Positions 46,067 through 58,214 of a stretch of DNA of 64,000 nucleotides are shown here, piece by piece. The stretch is taken from assembly GCA_003184365.1 (NCBI GenBank), contig NKYR01000003.1, forward strand, positions 62,001 through 126,000, written 5' to 3'. The notes below the pieces were generated by a model. It was not told the DNA's origin, searched no databases, and saw only the letters and a list, made by a program, of their open reading frames with translations. This DNA is from Evernia prunastri. Taxonomy: Eukaryota > Ascomycota > Lecanoromycetes > Lecanorales > Parmeliaceae. Every line of letters begins with the position of its first letter. Within the stretch, counting starts at the first letter, position 1. The position numbers and the translations under genes are program-made.

Positions 46067-47323
46067 GGTGTTTGTGGAGATACGATGGACTGGACGAAGT
46101 GCTGCTTAGCTCAATAGTGTGGACATATTCAATGAAGTTTTCAAGCTAGTCCGGCTTCCAGGCCTTCGAAGCTCAGGTAATGCCTGCTTATTGACGGCAT
46201 GGACAATTTTTGTGATGCCATGTGCTGGGGACGCATTCCAAAAGACCTTTGCGGACTGACTGCCCGATCTTCGACGACTTGGGCCCTCGCGATATCTTCC
46301 TACGTCAGCTGCTTGCTGGCGAGTGCGCTCTCACGTCTAGTCCTTTGCCTTCTCGGTCATGGCATTTATTCGATTTGTTTGAGCAGAGCTTGACCCCCGG
46401 TCGTCCGTGGAGCTTTCTACAGACGATATCGTATCCTTTCTCGTTTCTCAACCGCGTTATGTAATCTCTACTTTATTCCACACCTACGCATTCTTCTTCG
46501 AGACTCTCCGCCAGACCCAGAACGCACTAAGTGGGTTTTCTCAAGTCAATTTGCCCGGCCTAGCTTTTGCTTTACGCCTTCACAAAGTCCGCTATGACTT
46601 TTGCTGTTGTTTCATTCCTTATGGAAACAGAGGTAAATGGACCTCCGCATGTAATAGGCTGGGTCCTGGTGACTAGGATCCTCGGTCCGCTGAATCTTAT
46701 CTCAGTGCCGGGCTAATAAAGACAGTACGATCTTGTCCATAATGTAGTCCTTCCCCGCATGTTGAAGCATGTAAGCTTCGAACACTGGACACTAGCCGTG
46801 ATCCGCTTACGGAAGAGGCACTCGACTGCCGATATTTGCCAACGTCTTTGACTCTTGGTCGTCCTCGGAAGTTTCTTTTGACCCAGATCGGACAATTTCC
46901 ACATACAAATCAAGCATTATCCTTTCCTTGTCCCTTACCCCAGATCCTAGTTTGACCACCACCAAAAACTTTCAGCACAGTGTTTTTCTCTGTCTTAACC
47001 ATTTTCGCTGTCTCGCACAGACGCAATGCTAGTACCTCATACGTGCCCGGCATACCTCTTCGTTTGCGGGCCTCACAACAAGCTTCGCTCGGGCTTTCAA
47101 ATTAAAGAATGCACTTAGGACTCTTCATGGACTACTTCTCCTAGTACCGAACGACAAGCCATCCAGGTATCAGAGCAACAGCTGAGAGCCGAGGCAGAAT
47201 GGTCTTTGAGCGGGGTGGGCACACGCTGTTATGGTGAAGAGCAAGTATATAAACACTCTTGTTACGCAGCGGGAGAAAGGACCACAAGCAATACGTTCTT
47301 CATCACAAGACCTACGAGTCACA
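46067..47323. other. Intergenic region between RPS16 and cutinase
   Basis: 1.26 kb. Contains the RPS16 3' region and the cutinase promoter. Open frames up to 89 codons at 46200-46680 have no recognised family. The only site that stands out is the TATA-like box at 47246-47253. Confidence 0.4.
47246..47253 (+). promoter_or_regulatory. TATA-like box of the cutinase gene
   Basis: TATATAAA 71 bp upstream of the cutinase start codon, followed by a short purine-rich leader. Position and consensus suit a core promoter of an inducible secreted-enzyme gene; no experimental evidence. Confidence 0.5.
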
Positions 47324-48402
47324 ATGAGACCCAGCACGCTACTGCCCTTGGCCTTCGCCCTCCTGGCTCTGGCTTCCCCAGCTCCTGATCCTGTCCAAGT
47401 CCGGGCTGCTTCACCAACCTATAAGCTTACCACGTAAGCCCGTCCCGTCGACCGTCACAGATCTTGCCCGTTGCCCGCTCCTCAAAGTCTTGTTTACTGA
47501 CAATCTTTGGTTTCTTCCTTACGTATCTTCCCTTACGTATCTTCCCTTATTGGCTGCCCTGCGCTTCATTACTCAAGCCACTCCAATCCTCGCTTATATA
47601 AATACTCATCCTCGCCACAGCGGCTTTACCGGCCTCCCTACCTCCGTGGCTCCAGCTTCCTGCCTCGGAATCACCAACGGCACAACAGACAACGACCTGA
47701 TCAACGGCGTCTGCAAGAACCTGACCCTCATCTTCGCCCGCGGCACGACCGAAAGCGGCAACATCGGCGGACTCGTCGGGCCCCCCTTCGTCGACGCTCT
47801 CGTGAGCATGCTCGGCGAAGCTCAAGTAGCCGTCCAGGGGGTCAACAACTACCCCGCCGACATCCAGGGTTTCCTCGCTGGAGGCAGCGCCACCGGAAGC
47901 CAGGACATGGCGGCGTTGATCGCCCAGGCGATGACGCAGTGTCCGAAGACGAAGCTGTGTGTCTCCGGGTACAGCCAGGGGGCTCAAGTCGCCCACAATG
48001 CTGCGCGGTTGATCACGCAGGCTCAGACCAACTTCATCAACTCGGTCGTGCTGTTCGGTGACCCCGATGACGGCGAGGCTTTTGGCAACGTACCTGCTAC
48101 CAAAGTGAGCACGGATTGTCACATCGGCGGTACGTACATTTTCGTAGGCGATCTGTCAATTTCGTACTGGGAAATGGAGTCGGAGGATATGGTTCGGGAG
48201 CCGATTGACAGTTTCTCTCCCTAAGACCTGCCCTCCAAATCAACTACCCCGCTGAAGGAAAAATGCTGACCTCGAAATGTGCGCAGACGACATATGTTTA
48301 CACGGCGACTTGATCTTGCCTCCACACTTGGACTATTGCCTGGATGCCGACACTGAAGCCCGCTTCGTGGTTCAGAAGTCAGGGCTGAAGACTGTTGGTT
48401 AA
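47324..48402 (+). CDS. Secreted cutinase
   Basis: Exons 47324-47433, 47621-48129 and 48287-48402 (introns 187 and 157 nt), 244 residues. Signal peptide MRPSTLLPLAFALLALASPA with cleavage expected shortly after. CE5 family alpha/beta-hydrolase hydrolysing cutin esters outside the cell. Visible: CKNLTLIFARGTTESGNIGG (oxyanion region), the nucleophile elbow CVSGYSQGAQ with catalytic Ser, and after the second intron CHIG-DDICLHGDLILPPHL with the catalytic Asp and His. Cysteines for the usual disulfides are present. The first intron contains a duplicated CTTACGTATCTTCC and a second TATATAAAT. Transcription is presumably induced by plant material, though no operator was recognised. Confidence 0.9.
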
Positions 48403-49325
48403 GCCATGAGCTCAGAGCTGCCTCGATTCTGGCTATGGTGCAGAGAGAGGCCCGGTTTCGAGATCGGTGCTGGAAAGACTTTGTAGGACAGACCATCTTC
48501 ACGACTAATTTGTCCATAGCATGTATATAGCACGCTCATTCATTAGAAAGCACATATTTTCATCATTCTCTAACCTACCTAGGAGATGCAAGTCCTAAAT
48601 TTCGATAAAATCGAAATCTTGTTATTCGCTATCCAATAAATCATTCAAGTAATTTGTAATAAAATACAGTATTACTTTTATCGTCTTAGCTTAGCGTCTT
48701 TAAATGTTACACTCGATTAATTTCGAATCAGCTATGCGCCGTCAGTAGCGAAGGGCCGACAAAGGACAAGTACGGACGTTTGGAAACTTGGATTTCCCGT
48801 ATAATTGTGTAGCTATCTAAATGCATGCCATGTCAGCATACTAAGCCGCAATGTTAATTAGATTTCGCGGCCGACGATGGAGAAATTTTCGCCTCAGGCA
48901 TTTAGGAGAATAGGGCTTGGGCGATCTATCTTCCTAGTGACAAGCTCGAGCTATCAAGGTTGGTTTGGAACAATCTTCTCAAATATTGATCATGTCCATG
49001 CATCCATGGAGTGCGTCTCGGTAGAATGGTGTGGGGGAAGTGATGTAGGAAGTAGGTACCTATCCATTTATCCAGTTGTCTTATTTTGTTTTCTACGCGT
49101 CATGCAAGTACGACAGAGGATGAACACTGTCGTTGAATATGCGAGAAACTGATTCTTGATTTGGGTTTTAGATTCTCATCGTTGGATAATATATAGAGGT
49201 CCACAGATCTTCACTTCAGAACTCATCAACTCCCTAGCCAGGTTCAAGCGACGCTGGAGACCTCACAGTACCAGAAATCATTGAGTAACAGCACTGGTGC
49301 CTTGATCCGAACCCTGTGAGTCCGG

Positions 49326-49877
49326 TCAGTTCCGAGCATGGCCTCTGGCATCAGCACTGCTCTGCGTCAATTCAAGGCACCGACAACCATTGTGTGTGGA
49401 CAAGCTTCTGGTGTCCGATCGATGGAGAACGGCGTACCGCTCCGAAGGACCCTCGGCAACGTATCGATCCATGGGGCCCAGTCCTTGGTCAGAACGAGCG
49501 TCTGTGGAATGACCTTGGAGGATCGGGCCGTGGTAGGGACACTCCAGTGCTTCTTCCATGCGCGGTGTCCGAGGCTGGTGCTGCATGCTGCTTTCGGTGA
49601 TTGTGTGCGCACTCTCGTTCTGAAGATCATGGTGGTCAATGGCGTTTGGATACGTCGGGTGTTTGTATGTCGACGATCGAGGCTGAGGGTCGAAGGTCTT
49701 TTCGACACCGTATCGGGTGTAGGCAGCAGTGCCCACAAACATAGGGTGGGTTTCGTTGTTTTTCCGCTCGTCGGCAGAGCCTCTCCCAGTGGTCTGGCTA
49801 GTTGTAGACGCCAGGGTTGTCGATTTTATTCTTTGATGATTCTGAGTATCGACAGAGGGAGGACTTCTGAATAACAT
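49326..49877 (-). CDS. Hypothetical protein, unsupported
   Basis: 183-codon frame with a true ATG at 49877 (MLFRSPPSVDTQNHQRIKST). The product is hydrophilic, rich in His, Arg, Ser and Thr (for example MEEALECPYHGPILQGHSTD). The opposite strand is also open for 178 codons here, so chance or an old coding relic are real alternatives. No domain, intron signal or homologue recognised. Confidence 0.25.
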   Translation of the reverse strand: MLFRSPPSVDTQNHQRIKSTTLASTTSQTTGRGSADERKNNETHPMFVGTAAYTRYGVEKTFDPQPRSSTYKHPTYPNAIDHHDLQNESAHTITESSMQHQPRTPRMEEALECPYHGPILQGHSTDARSDQGLGPMDRYVAEGPSERYAVLHRSDTRSLSTHNGCRCLELTQSSADARGHARN

Positions 49878-50384
49878 GTCAGTCTTCTCTTGTCATCGAG
49901 ACCAGCACAATTCCTTACCCCATCGCCTTCGAAGAGCTCTTCGTTAACGCCATCGAAGATTGGTGATTGAGTCTTGCCGTCAGCTCTTATACAGAATCAA
50001 CAGGTAGGGGACTCGATCTTTTCAAAGCCGCGGTTGTCTTGCTAGCTGTGAAATAGATCAAGGCTTGAAATTATCATGGCTTTTGGCGACCCGACTGATA
50101 TTCTATAGTAATTTTCAGCGGTGAGCCTCTATCTCGCACCTGTCCGAGCGTGCACCAGGCAACCAAGACCCATGACTGTTGGCATGGACGACACAAGCTG
50201 TTGGATTCGGCCAGATCCAATGCAGGCATCGGGTTATGGCCTATCACTGGCACCATATCCCTTGAGACTTGCAGTGGCTCAAGCTAGTGCCAGAGGGTTA
50301 CGACACAACGCTTGTCATACTTGCAGATCCAACGGTGGTGGGGGCACCTCTTCTGGCAAACTTGAGCATTTCAACTGGTTTCGC

Positions 50385-51025
50385 TGCGACTGTCAGCCTC
50401 TAATTGGCCAGTGTCCTTTTGTTCACGTCAGAAATAGACTTGTGCTGACAGCAATATCCAGATTTTAGATGACTCGCGCGGAAGGCGGCTCGTCTAGAAG
50501 TTGTTTCATTGGGTGGTCTCTTTTTGTCCAGTGGGATAGGGTGATCCTTCTCCTGCTTGTTGACAACTGCAATTGCATATTGGTTACATGTTTGCGAATT
50601 GTCAGCGTCTAATGATTTGCCAGTCTACTTTTTGTATATGTTAGCGTCCATGTCTTTAGGAAGCAGGGTGAAGGTGCCAGCTGAACATTTGCTCGAAATG
50701 AGGTCTATCATGATGAGAAAGGATCGCTTAGCAACTTTCCAAGCTTCCGATTGGGCAGTATACTTTTGTTCAGCAGATAGCAAGCATAAAATAAAAATTA
50801 AAGAGATCCTCGGATCGACGGATATATGTATGATCGACCGCTAAGCTTTTAGCTCCCTCGAGTCACGCCTAGTTTGCCTTGTTTAAGATTGAGGATCGGA
50901 GGGAAAAAAGAGTTCGCCCGAGGAGGTGGGAGCCTCGCTGCCTTCCTTCTCCACAAATTCTGTTAATACTTTAAAATCCTTGTTGCTGAATGGTCAGTCT
51001 CCTTTTGTTTTCATTTCAACCTTGG
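50385..51025. repeat. Degenerate dispersed repeat, about four copies
   Basis: Four related stretches at about 50385-50440, 50595-50650, 50730-50785 and 50978-51030 share a core like TTGGCCAGTGTCCTTTTGTT. Copies differ at many positions, spacing is uneven (about 130-250 bp), and the second and third extend the similarity on both sides. Origin unknown; an old tandem array or a decayed element are possible. Confidence 0.45.
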
Positions 51026-51335
51026 CATCCATCTCACAGAATATAAGTACCTAGGTATACGTACATGTCAATCATATGTACGCATCCCAATGCCGACATG
51101 TCCCCATCTCTATCTCTACTCGCATCCTTTGCCTCCTCTATCTCTGCTCAATGCAGCCGCGCTGATGGACATGTCTCCGCCCCGGACCTTGGTCGCCTCA
51201 GCCTCGGGGCCTTGGTCGAATGTGCAGCCTTCCCCCCAATTCGTTCCCATTTTCCCTTCCTCCATCTCAGTCCTTCCCTCCCCATATTTCAAGAGTCCAA
51301 CTCTATCCACCTCAGGCTGCTAGCCGCTTTTCATC

Positions 51336-54053
51336 ATGGACCCCTTAGTCCTGCAAGACTTCCCTTCGCTTGGTGGTGTCCCGTTCAACGAGCAATGGGA
51401 GCTCTTGAAACCTATCATTGAACGATTGTACGTTCAAGAGAAGCAGAAGCTGCCAGAAATCCTCAAAGCCTTCAAGGGCTACGGATTTGACGCTGTGTGC
51501 GACCCCCCTGCAAACACTTCTTACTGATTGCGTGTTTAGAGTAGGTGGATGCTAATCTCTCTGCTCTGGATTTAGTGAGTCCCAGTACAAGTATCAAATC
51601 AAGAAGTGGAACTTCAAGAAAAGTACCACGACTCAGAAGAAGGAGGCGTTATGCCAAATTCTGCAAAAAAGAGCACAGCTGGGCAAATCGTCGGCTATGA
51701 TACGTGGAGGGCAAGAGTTTGATACAAAGAACCTTCGGAGATATCTCAAAACGGAGGGAAGAAAGGCGATGACACTGCAACCAGACGTATGTGAAGCCGC
51801 CACGGATAGCAGAACTTTCTCCGGACGTATCACTTTAAGTGGTAACAGGATGTAAGGCCTCTCACACTCAGCAGCAGCTTTGACTTACTTGTAATTGACC
51901 AGATTCATGAATTGGAATATGCCGTACGGGGCCATGAGATCCTCAGCAGCAACAGCCGTCGATCACGTCTCACCACTCAGTGATATTGTTGTCACTACAC
52001 CAACATCGCCGTGTGACGCCTCATCTCCTATGACCGTTGCTGTCAGGGAAATGACTGCTATTGGAAGGGCTCGGCTTTTCGTTCATGGAAGACAGATGGA
52101 CCTTCTTCAATCACTGGAAAACCCTCAGAGAATGTCAGTGTTCCCCTTATTGTTAATTGCTCCCCTTCTCACAGCATATATAGTACCTTGTCGACGTGGA
52201 TGTATCAGTATTGGCTCTTCGCCTACAAGACAGCCAAACATTGGGGTCGGGGCCCCCAAGACTGGACTGCCGACATTCTTGGTTTCACTCATGATTATCA
52301 AGGAACGACCATCTCTACCTCTTCGTCGAACACTCCAACAGCGAGTATAAATACACCAACATCTCAGCCAACCCAGGGAAAGGATAAAATAGCCGATCCC
52401 ACATTACGAGGTGCCATGCGGATGCCTTGGTCCCTTTGTCGATGGAGCATACACTATCGACGCATATACTATAGTCGCATTCCTTCTCCGCCCAGTTCAC
52501 CAACGAGAAATTTCAATCTTGACGATGAGGGAAGTTGGCCAGCGTGGCCTCACTCTCACAATATGAAAGGATACACGGAGAAGCTCAGCGCCAGTCTCGA
52601 AAGCAACGACTTTAGCAGTGTCAAAGTCGTTGATTTGCCGATCGCAGTGGATCAGGTATCCAGAGCTGCACGACATTCACCCAAGGAGCTTCTGGAAGAG
52701 GCTCTTGGCTTCAGCATTATGAGTCGGAATAACGGTCTGATGAGGGATCTTCTCGACAGAATACTAGTGACTAAGAACGGACTCGCTCTCTCTGGACTCT
52801 ATCCATTTCATCTCGCCGTCACTTATCTGGACGGGTCAAAGACTTGCTGTGGTATCCTTGACGACCTTCAAGAACACGATCCGCAAGCTCTCCGCAAGCT
52901 GTACGTTAATGATCTTGGCCATACGGTCCTCGATCAACTCATGATCGCCATTTTGAAAGTTCATACATCCTGCTTACCTCGTGTGGTTGATGTTGTCTTT
53001 AAGAAAGAGAAGCGTTTCGAAGGAGAAGAAGTAGATATCTGCGGGAGATGGGACGCTGATTCCGATTGTGTCCGCAGACTTCTAGCAAACGGTAGATCGA
53101 CCATACCTTTCGAATGGAAGCATATGTTCTGTCACACCTCGATTCAAACCATCTGTCACTGTATTGGAACCGTCTTCGGACCTTATTGGAGCCCCGACAT
53201 CAATACCCCGAGTGGACTATTTACGCGACATTGTTTACACTGTGGACTCAAGCTACAAGTACTACCGCTACATACCTTGATGTTGGTGGGACTTCATCTA
53301 TCGCGCTCCGGCTGCGAAAATGAAAACCTATTTGGTATACTAGCCTGTCTACTCTGTCTCTTAAGCAATGGAGCGAACCCCTTACTTAAAGCAAATATCT
53401 CCGTGCAGGACCTTTTGGATAATGGTCAGATAGACGATTGCACCCACGAGGAACTAAATCCTGCTGAGCTCGCCGAGAAAGCGCTCTCTACATTGCAATC
53501 AACGTGGTCTAAGGGGCTTAACACAGGCTGGCAAGTTATCTGTAAAGTTCTCAGATACTCAGAAGCAGAATGGAAAGCCAAATCCTCTGAGCGATGCTCC
53601 ACCTCGAACGAAAGGGGTGATGATGATCACTTCAACGAGTTCATTACATACGCCGAGACCGATATGAGTACGGACGAAGAAGCAAGCCTTGAGCACCACC
53701 TTCCAACACCTTGCCATGATGATGAAATGCATAGCCATTTCTTTGGGGCAAGCAAGCTCCTTGCGTCTCTTTGGGCTGCTGTCCAAACAGAGTTGCTGAC
53801 TTACAGACGACTGGAGGAGGGAGATGAATGGATATCGCGGTACTTCAACATGCATACCCTGAACGAAGGTCTCGTCGATAGGGGCAAGGTTGATGTTGCG
53901 CTTGTGCAAAATGGGATGCTGAAGCCATTCTGTGACTGTGGCCTATTTCCGGATGCCGATCCAGTATGCCCAATTGTGGACGATGTTGCCGCTTGGTACT
54001 TTTCGAATTTGAATGATTGGAAGAGAAGTACTTTCATTGAAATTCTAGGGTAA
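51336..54053 (+). CDS. Clr5-domain protein with ankyrin-like C-terminal region
   Basis: Exons 51336-51496, 51576-51851, 51903-52133 and 52175-54053 (introns 79, 51, 41 nt; the last acceptor could also be 9 nt later), about 848 residues. The N-terminal Clr5 domain reads WELLKPIIERLYVQEKQKLP, then ESQYKYQIKKWNFKK, a helix-turn-helix-like fold common in Pezizomycotina and named after a fission yeast silencing factor. Next come a linker and a conserved-looking block around RMPWSLCRWSIHYRRIYYSR. The long remainder has ankyrin-like text (LALSGLYPFHLAVTYLDGSK, LLSNGANPLLKANISVQDLL). Role unknown; a nuclear or regulatory role is inferred from the domain only. Confidence 0.8.
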
Positions 54054-55010
54054 CGTGGAACTGTGTGGGAGCAGTATTGATCCATCCGAGATTGCTAGAT
54101 ACGAGTCTGGATTTTGCCGTGGAATCGAATAGTAATTAGGGTATTATACACTAGCATTTAAGGGTGCTCATTACGTCGCAATGCTTATCATGCTCGACTT
54201 GTGTAGAGACGGTAGGTAGGACAATCGCAATTCCTCCGAGCCATTAATTCGGAAATGTACTTGAAAGGTGCCTTAACAACGAGACCCCCAGCCCAGTTAA
54301 TTTCTTTGACTCTATCCAACACCAAGTCACTATTGCAGCACACATGTTATATATAGTATGTCTGTTGTCAATCCTATCCTGAGAACGCGCCCTCGGACTC
54401 AATAAATTGATCAGATTTGTGCACCCCCTTCCGTACGGCTCTTGCTGCACGCTCCGGAGGCAAGCAGACGTTGAAGATTTTCCTCAGCGTTGAAGGCCGA
54501 CAGCAGCGAGGCAGGTAGCAGAGTGAAACCAAAATGTGCAGAATGGAGCCTGTCGTTACAGATGATAAACGGAGAAAGCACGGGTTTCGTTTATTGGCGG
54601 GCAGTCAAAAATTCGTTGGTTGTGCATGGCGAACGGCTTGACTCTACTCACTGGCTCAGCTTTAAGGTGGCTTTTTGCCTTCCACGCAATGAGAAGTGCG
54701 ACCTAGACGGGTTGTTAGAGGGGGTAGACCGTTTATTTGCACGTTGAGTTTCTGGGCAGTTTCATTGGAGATCGTAATTGATGGGTGACTACGATTGCTT
54801 CAGGAAAAGCGTACATCGGAAACAATCCGTCCTTGTCGGTATCGCTCTTGTCCCCATTTTCAAGCACTCGCGCCACTTCAACCGACTGACCCGTTTCTGG
54901 GCACCTTATCTGACTCCCTCAGCGGCCAAAGTTGCTCCGCTGCGAACAAGCTTCACCAAGTCGGACTAATTGCGTCTCACGAAGCGCTTGATCAGTGCGG
55001 ATTGACCGTA
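54054..55010. other. Tail-to-tail intergenic region
   Basis: 957 bp between the convergent Clr5 and TYR1 genes, longer than needed for two 3' ends. An 85-codon plus-strand frame (54490-54747) resembles no known family. Confidence 0.4.
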
Positions 55011-56811
55011 TCAGGTCTTCGCCAAGATGACGCTGATCATCTCGTTACCTATGCGAGTCGCTTCTGGAAATCGAGGCTCAAAGTACTTCGAGATGCGTTC
55101 GAAGCGATCCTGGTAAGAGGCAAAATCGCCGAAGGAGACGCAGTCCGACCATGCGCGAGCGGCAAACGTAAACTCCAGGTCGTCCGAGCGGAAGGTGTTG
55201 TCCTTAATGGCGGTGTTGATGACTTCCTCGAGGAGTTGTGGCTTGCGAAAGAGGTACTCGGTGACCCCGAGCCAGAGTCGAAATGGCTGATGGTATCAAC
55301 ATTAGAACCGAGGTTGGCCGTGCTGGGAAATGACAAGTGTTACTCACAGGAGTAGAGCAGATCATGTGATCGTAAGGTACGATGCCCAATTTCCACCAGC
55401 AGTCAACCATGGCCAGAAGACTCAGGTGGTTGTTTGGCGTTCTCTCCTTTGGCACCTTCCCGAGTGAGAACCGATCCAGAACGTCGTCCCTCAAGAGCAG
55501 ATCTTTCTGACCACACTCAGAGCCGAACACAGCTGCACCAGCGGTCTTGATACGTTTCTCAAGCTCTTCTCGGTGGCCGCCGAGCATCAATTTGAAGAGC
55601 TCAGTCACGGATTCGGCGTACTGCCGGATTTGCTTTTTCGCCCAGGTGTTCAGAATTGCTAGGCCAGCATAGACGTGCCATTTGTTTGAGTAGATGCGAA
55701 GCATGATGTTGCATTTGATGTTTTCAATACCACCAACGTAGCGGTTGATCTCCCAAGGGAACTGATTATTGGAAAACCATGCGGTGCCCATACTCAAAAA
55801 TGCGGCATGAGTAACAGCCTGTGTGTCTGCTGTGATGCGGTCATGTTCTTGGGCAGTGAGGTAGACAACGTTAGATTTAAAGCACGAAAGGATTCTTTCG
55901 ACTAAATCAAAGCTCTGTTGTGAAGCGCGATGCTTGATCAATGCCAGAGGTTGACCCTTGGGATCGACATTGGGTCCATGCAGGGAATGGCAGGAGATGA
56001 TCTCGACGTCTTCAGGCAAGTATTCTTCAAACGCAGCTATCTCGATCTCTTTACAAGATGTCTGGCCTCCGACTATAGCGCCTTGCTTAGTCGCTATATC
56101 AGTGTTAGTGGGAGCATCGCGCATTGATTTCATGAAACGCACAGGGTCCGTATTGGCTCACAATACGGCCAATGGCCGCTGCCTCGACGCTATAAAGAAT
56201 AACATCGCTTGACCGCGAGACGAGACGGCCGTCCTGAAATACTTGCACATTGCGCTACATCGGTTTCAGCTGGGAATGAACATTAGGCGTCACAAAACCA
56301 TACTCACGTTGTTGGAAAATTCATCTTTCAATAAATCGTATTGTTCAGGTCTGTCGCAGGCATTCACTCTGCAGATAGTGGATCAGCTATTGTCAAACTC
56401 CCTTGAAGCGAGAGGGCGAGAGTAGCAGTCGACTATGCCAGCTACAAAGAAGGGTTGTCAGCTCAAGTTCAAAATTGTATATTCCAGGCAGACAGAGATC
56501 TCAAGATGCATCAGACAAATATAATTTAGGTAGCTGAGATTTTACATCAGTGACAGCTTGCTTCCATGCTCAGGAGCCAAAATGACTCTGAGACGTGTAC
56601 ACAAGCCATACTCGAGCCAAATGCACTCAAGTCATCACTGCATCGTGTGGGAACTGAAAAGGAACGGAGCACACTCACAATCTAGGGCCACAGCAATGCC
56701 CATTGCTATAGAAGGGCAATGAAATTACCTCCAGCCAGCAGCACTAATCCTCCGTGCGTACATCTTCCCCATGTCACCCATCCCAATAATACCTACAATT
56801 ATATCCTCCAT
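55011..56811 (-). CDS. TYR1: Prephenate dehydrogenase (tyrosine biosynthesis)
   Basis: Six exons: 56729-56811, 56308-56368, 56143-56233, 55348-56093, 55011-55286 (five listed; introns 360, 74, 49 and 61 nt), 1257 nt, 418 residues. NADP-dependent conversion of prephenate to 4-hydroxyphenylpyruvate. N-terminal Rossmann motif IVGIIGMGDMGKMYARRISA; then VNACDRPEQYDLLKDEFSNN, VILYSVEAAAIGRIVSQYGP, GAIVGGQTSCKEIEIAAFEE, CHSLHGPNVDPKGQPLALIK, HDRITADTQAVTHAAFLSMG, INRYVGGIENIKCNIMLRIY, and the C-terminal PFRLWLGVTEYLFRKPQLLE. The gene has five exons; the first intron is unusually long and follows GWR. Divergent from RPS14. Confidence 0.95.
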
Positions 56812-57377
56812 TGTAGGAACTGATCAGTGAGCTTCAATTGCTTGACGATCTCGATATGAACAAGTTGCACATGAAATTTTCAGACGTCCACGGTTTGTCT
56901 TAGACTGCTCTCGAAAGATCATCCTCTGACTAATAGTCCTTCTATTACCTAGCTTGCTCGATTAGCTTTAAATCCCACGAACAACGCACAATCCTGTGGG
57001 AAGCTGACTGTCCGGAGTCAAACTCTGATGCCAAGGTTCAAGCAGCAAGATAACACCAGTCGGAAGCGTCATGTCAAAACAGGTAGGTAGCACACCGAAG
57101 GCTTGTATAGAGCTAATAATAAGACTGTAAAGCTTGCCTCCATTCGTTGGACAGGCGCATACTTCTGCATAATATCACCAGTTGCACAACAACAACAAGT
57201 CAAGACAGAAAATTGTCTGGTCCGAGGGCGTCTTAGGGCTGATCTCGCTTAAAATTGAAACGTTGCCGCGGCACATAACGCTACTAGCCTACTAAATTTC
57301 TCGCATAATTGTCGAGCTGATTTCCTCTATCCTACACTGTGCTACATCGCAAATCATCGGCTCGACATTCTTCCAAC
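56812..57377. promoter_or_regulatory. Shared upstream region of TYR1 and RPS14
   Basis: 566 bp between divergent start codons; must contain both promoters. No TATA or named operator recognised. Confidence 0.4.
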
Positions 57378-58092
57378 ATGCCTCCAAAGAAGAAAGTAGA
57401 GCGCGCTGCCACCGAGAACATATCTCTGGGTCCCCAAGTCCGCGAGGGTAAGGCGCTGTACCTCCCTGTCCCTTCAAAATGCTAACATGCCATGTCCTCA
57501 GGCGAACTTGTCTTCGGTGTCGCCCGTATCTTCGCATCCTTCAATGATACCTTCGTCCGTAAGTGTCCCTGCTCTCCAGATCCATCTTCAAACTGAGGAA
57601 CCCGTATTGAAAAAGAAGTGCTGACTCGGAAATGGGATAGATGTCACCGATCTCAGGTTCGTGCCAAAAATATGATTAGGCCGCTGTGGGGTCAAAGGCT
57701 TACATTCTGGGTGATTCCAGTGGCCGTGAAACAATCAGCAGAGTCACGGGCGGGATGAAGGTGAAAGCGGACAGAGACGAAAGTTCACCCTACGCCGCCA
57801 TGTTGGCTGCGCAAGATGTAGCTACCAGGTGCAAAGAGTTGGGTATCAATGCGTTGCACATCAAGATCAGGGCCACTGGAGGTAGGAACACCCCGTTCGC
57901 GATCTTCCTGCGCAGGAGATGCTGACGATAATATTTGTAGGCAATGGGACCAAAACCCCTGGCCCGGGTGCCCAATCTGCTCTTCGTGCCCTTGCTCGTT
58001 CGGGAATGAAGATTGGAAGGATCGAGGATGTCACGCCTACGCCTTCGGACTCTACTCGCCGTAAGGGCGGTAGGAGAGGTCGTCGTCTATGA
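57378..58092 (+). CDS. RPS14: 40S ribosomal protein S14 (uS11)
   Basis: Five exons: 57378-57447, 57502-57558, 57641-57656 (16-nt microexon), 57721-57881, 57941-58092; 151 residues, normal length. Sequence MPPKKKVERAATENISLGPQ, ELVFGVARIFASFNDTFVHV then TDLSGRETISRVTGGMKVKA, and the end RIEDVTPTPSDSTRRKGGRR then GRRL are textbook uS11. It lines the platform and mRNA exit region of the small subunit. All four splice sites are GT-AG and restore a continuous frame. Tail-to-tail with AAR2. Confidence 0.97.
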
Positions 58093-58214
58093 GCAGAATT
58101 TACTGCTGCTGGAGGTCTATGTAGCGAGGTCATAGTCAAAACAACGAGAAGAACGGCTCTTGCCTGGTCTTCGTGCAATTCAAGCTTGCGTCAAATACCT
58201 TCAGCCCGCACAAG

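Larger units (their letters stand above)
48403..51335. other. 2.9-kb region without recognised genes
   Basis: AT-rich at 48540-48860, then a more GC-rich island (49300-49880) open on both strands, and from 50380 to 51020 degenerate repeats with the core CAGTNTNCTTTTGTT. CT-rich leader sequence precedes the Clr5 gene from about 51070. Confidence 0.4.
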
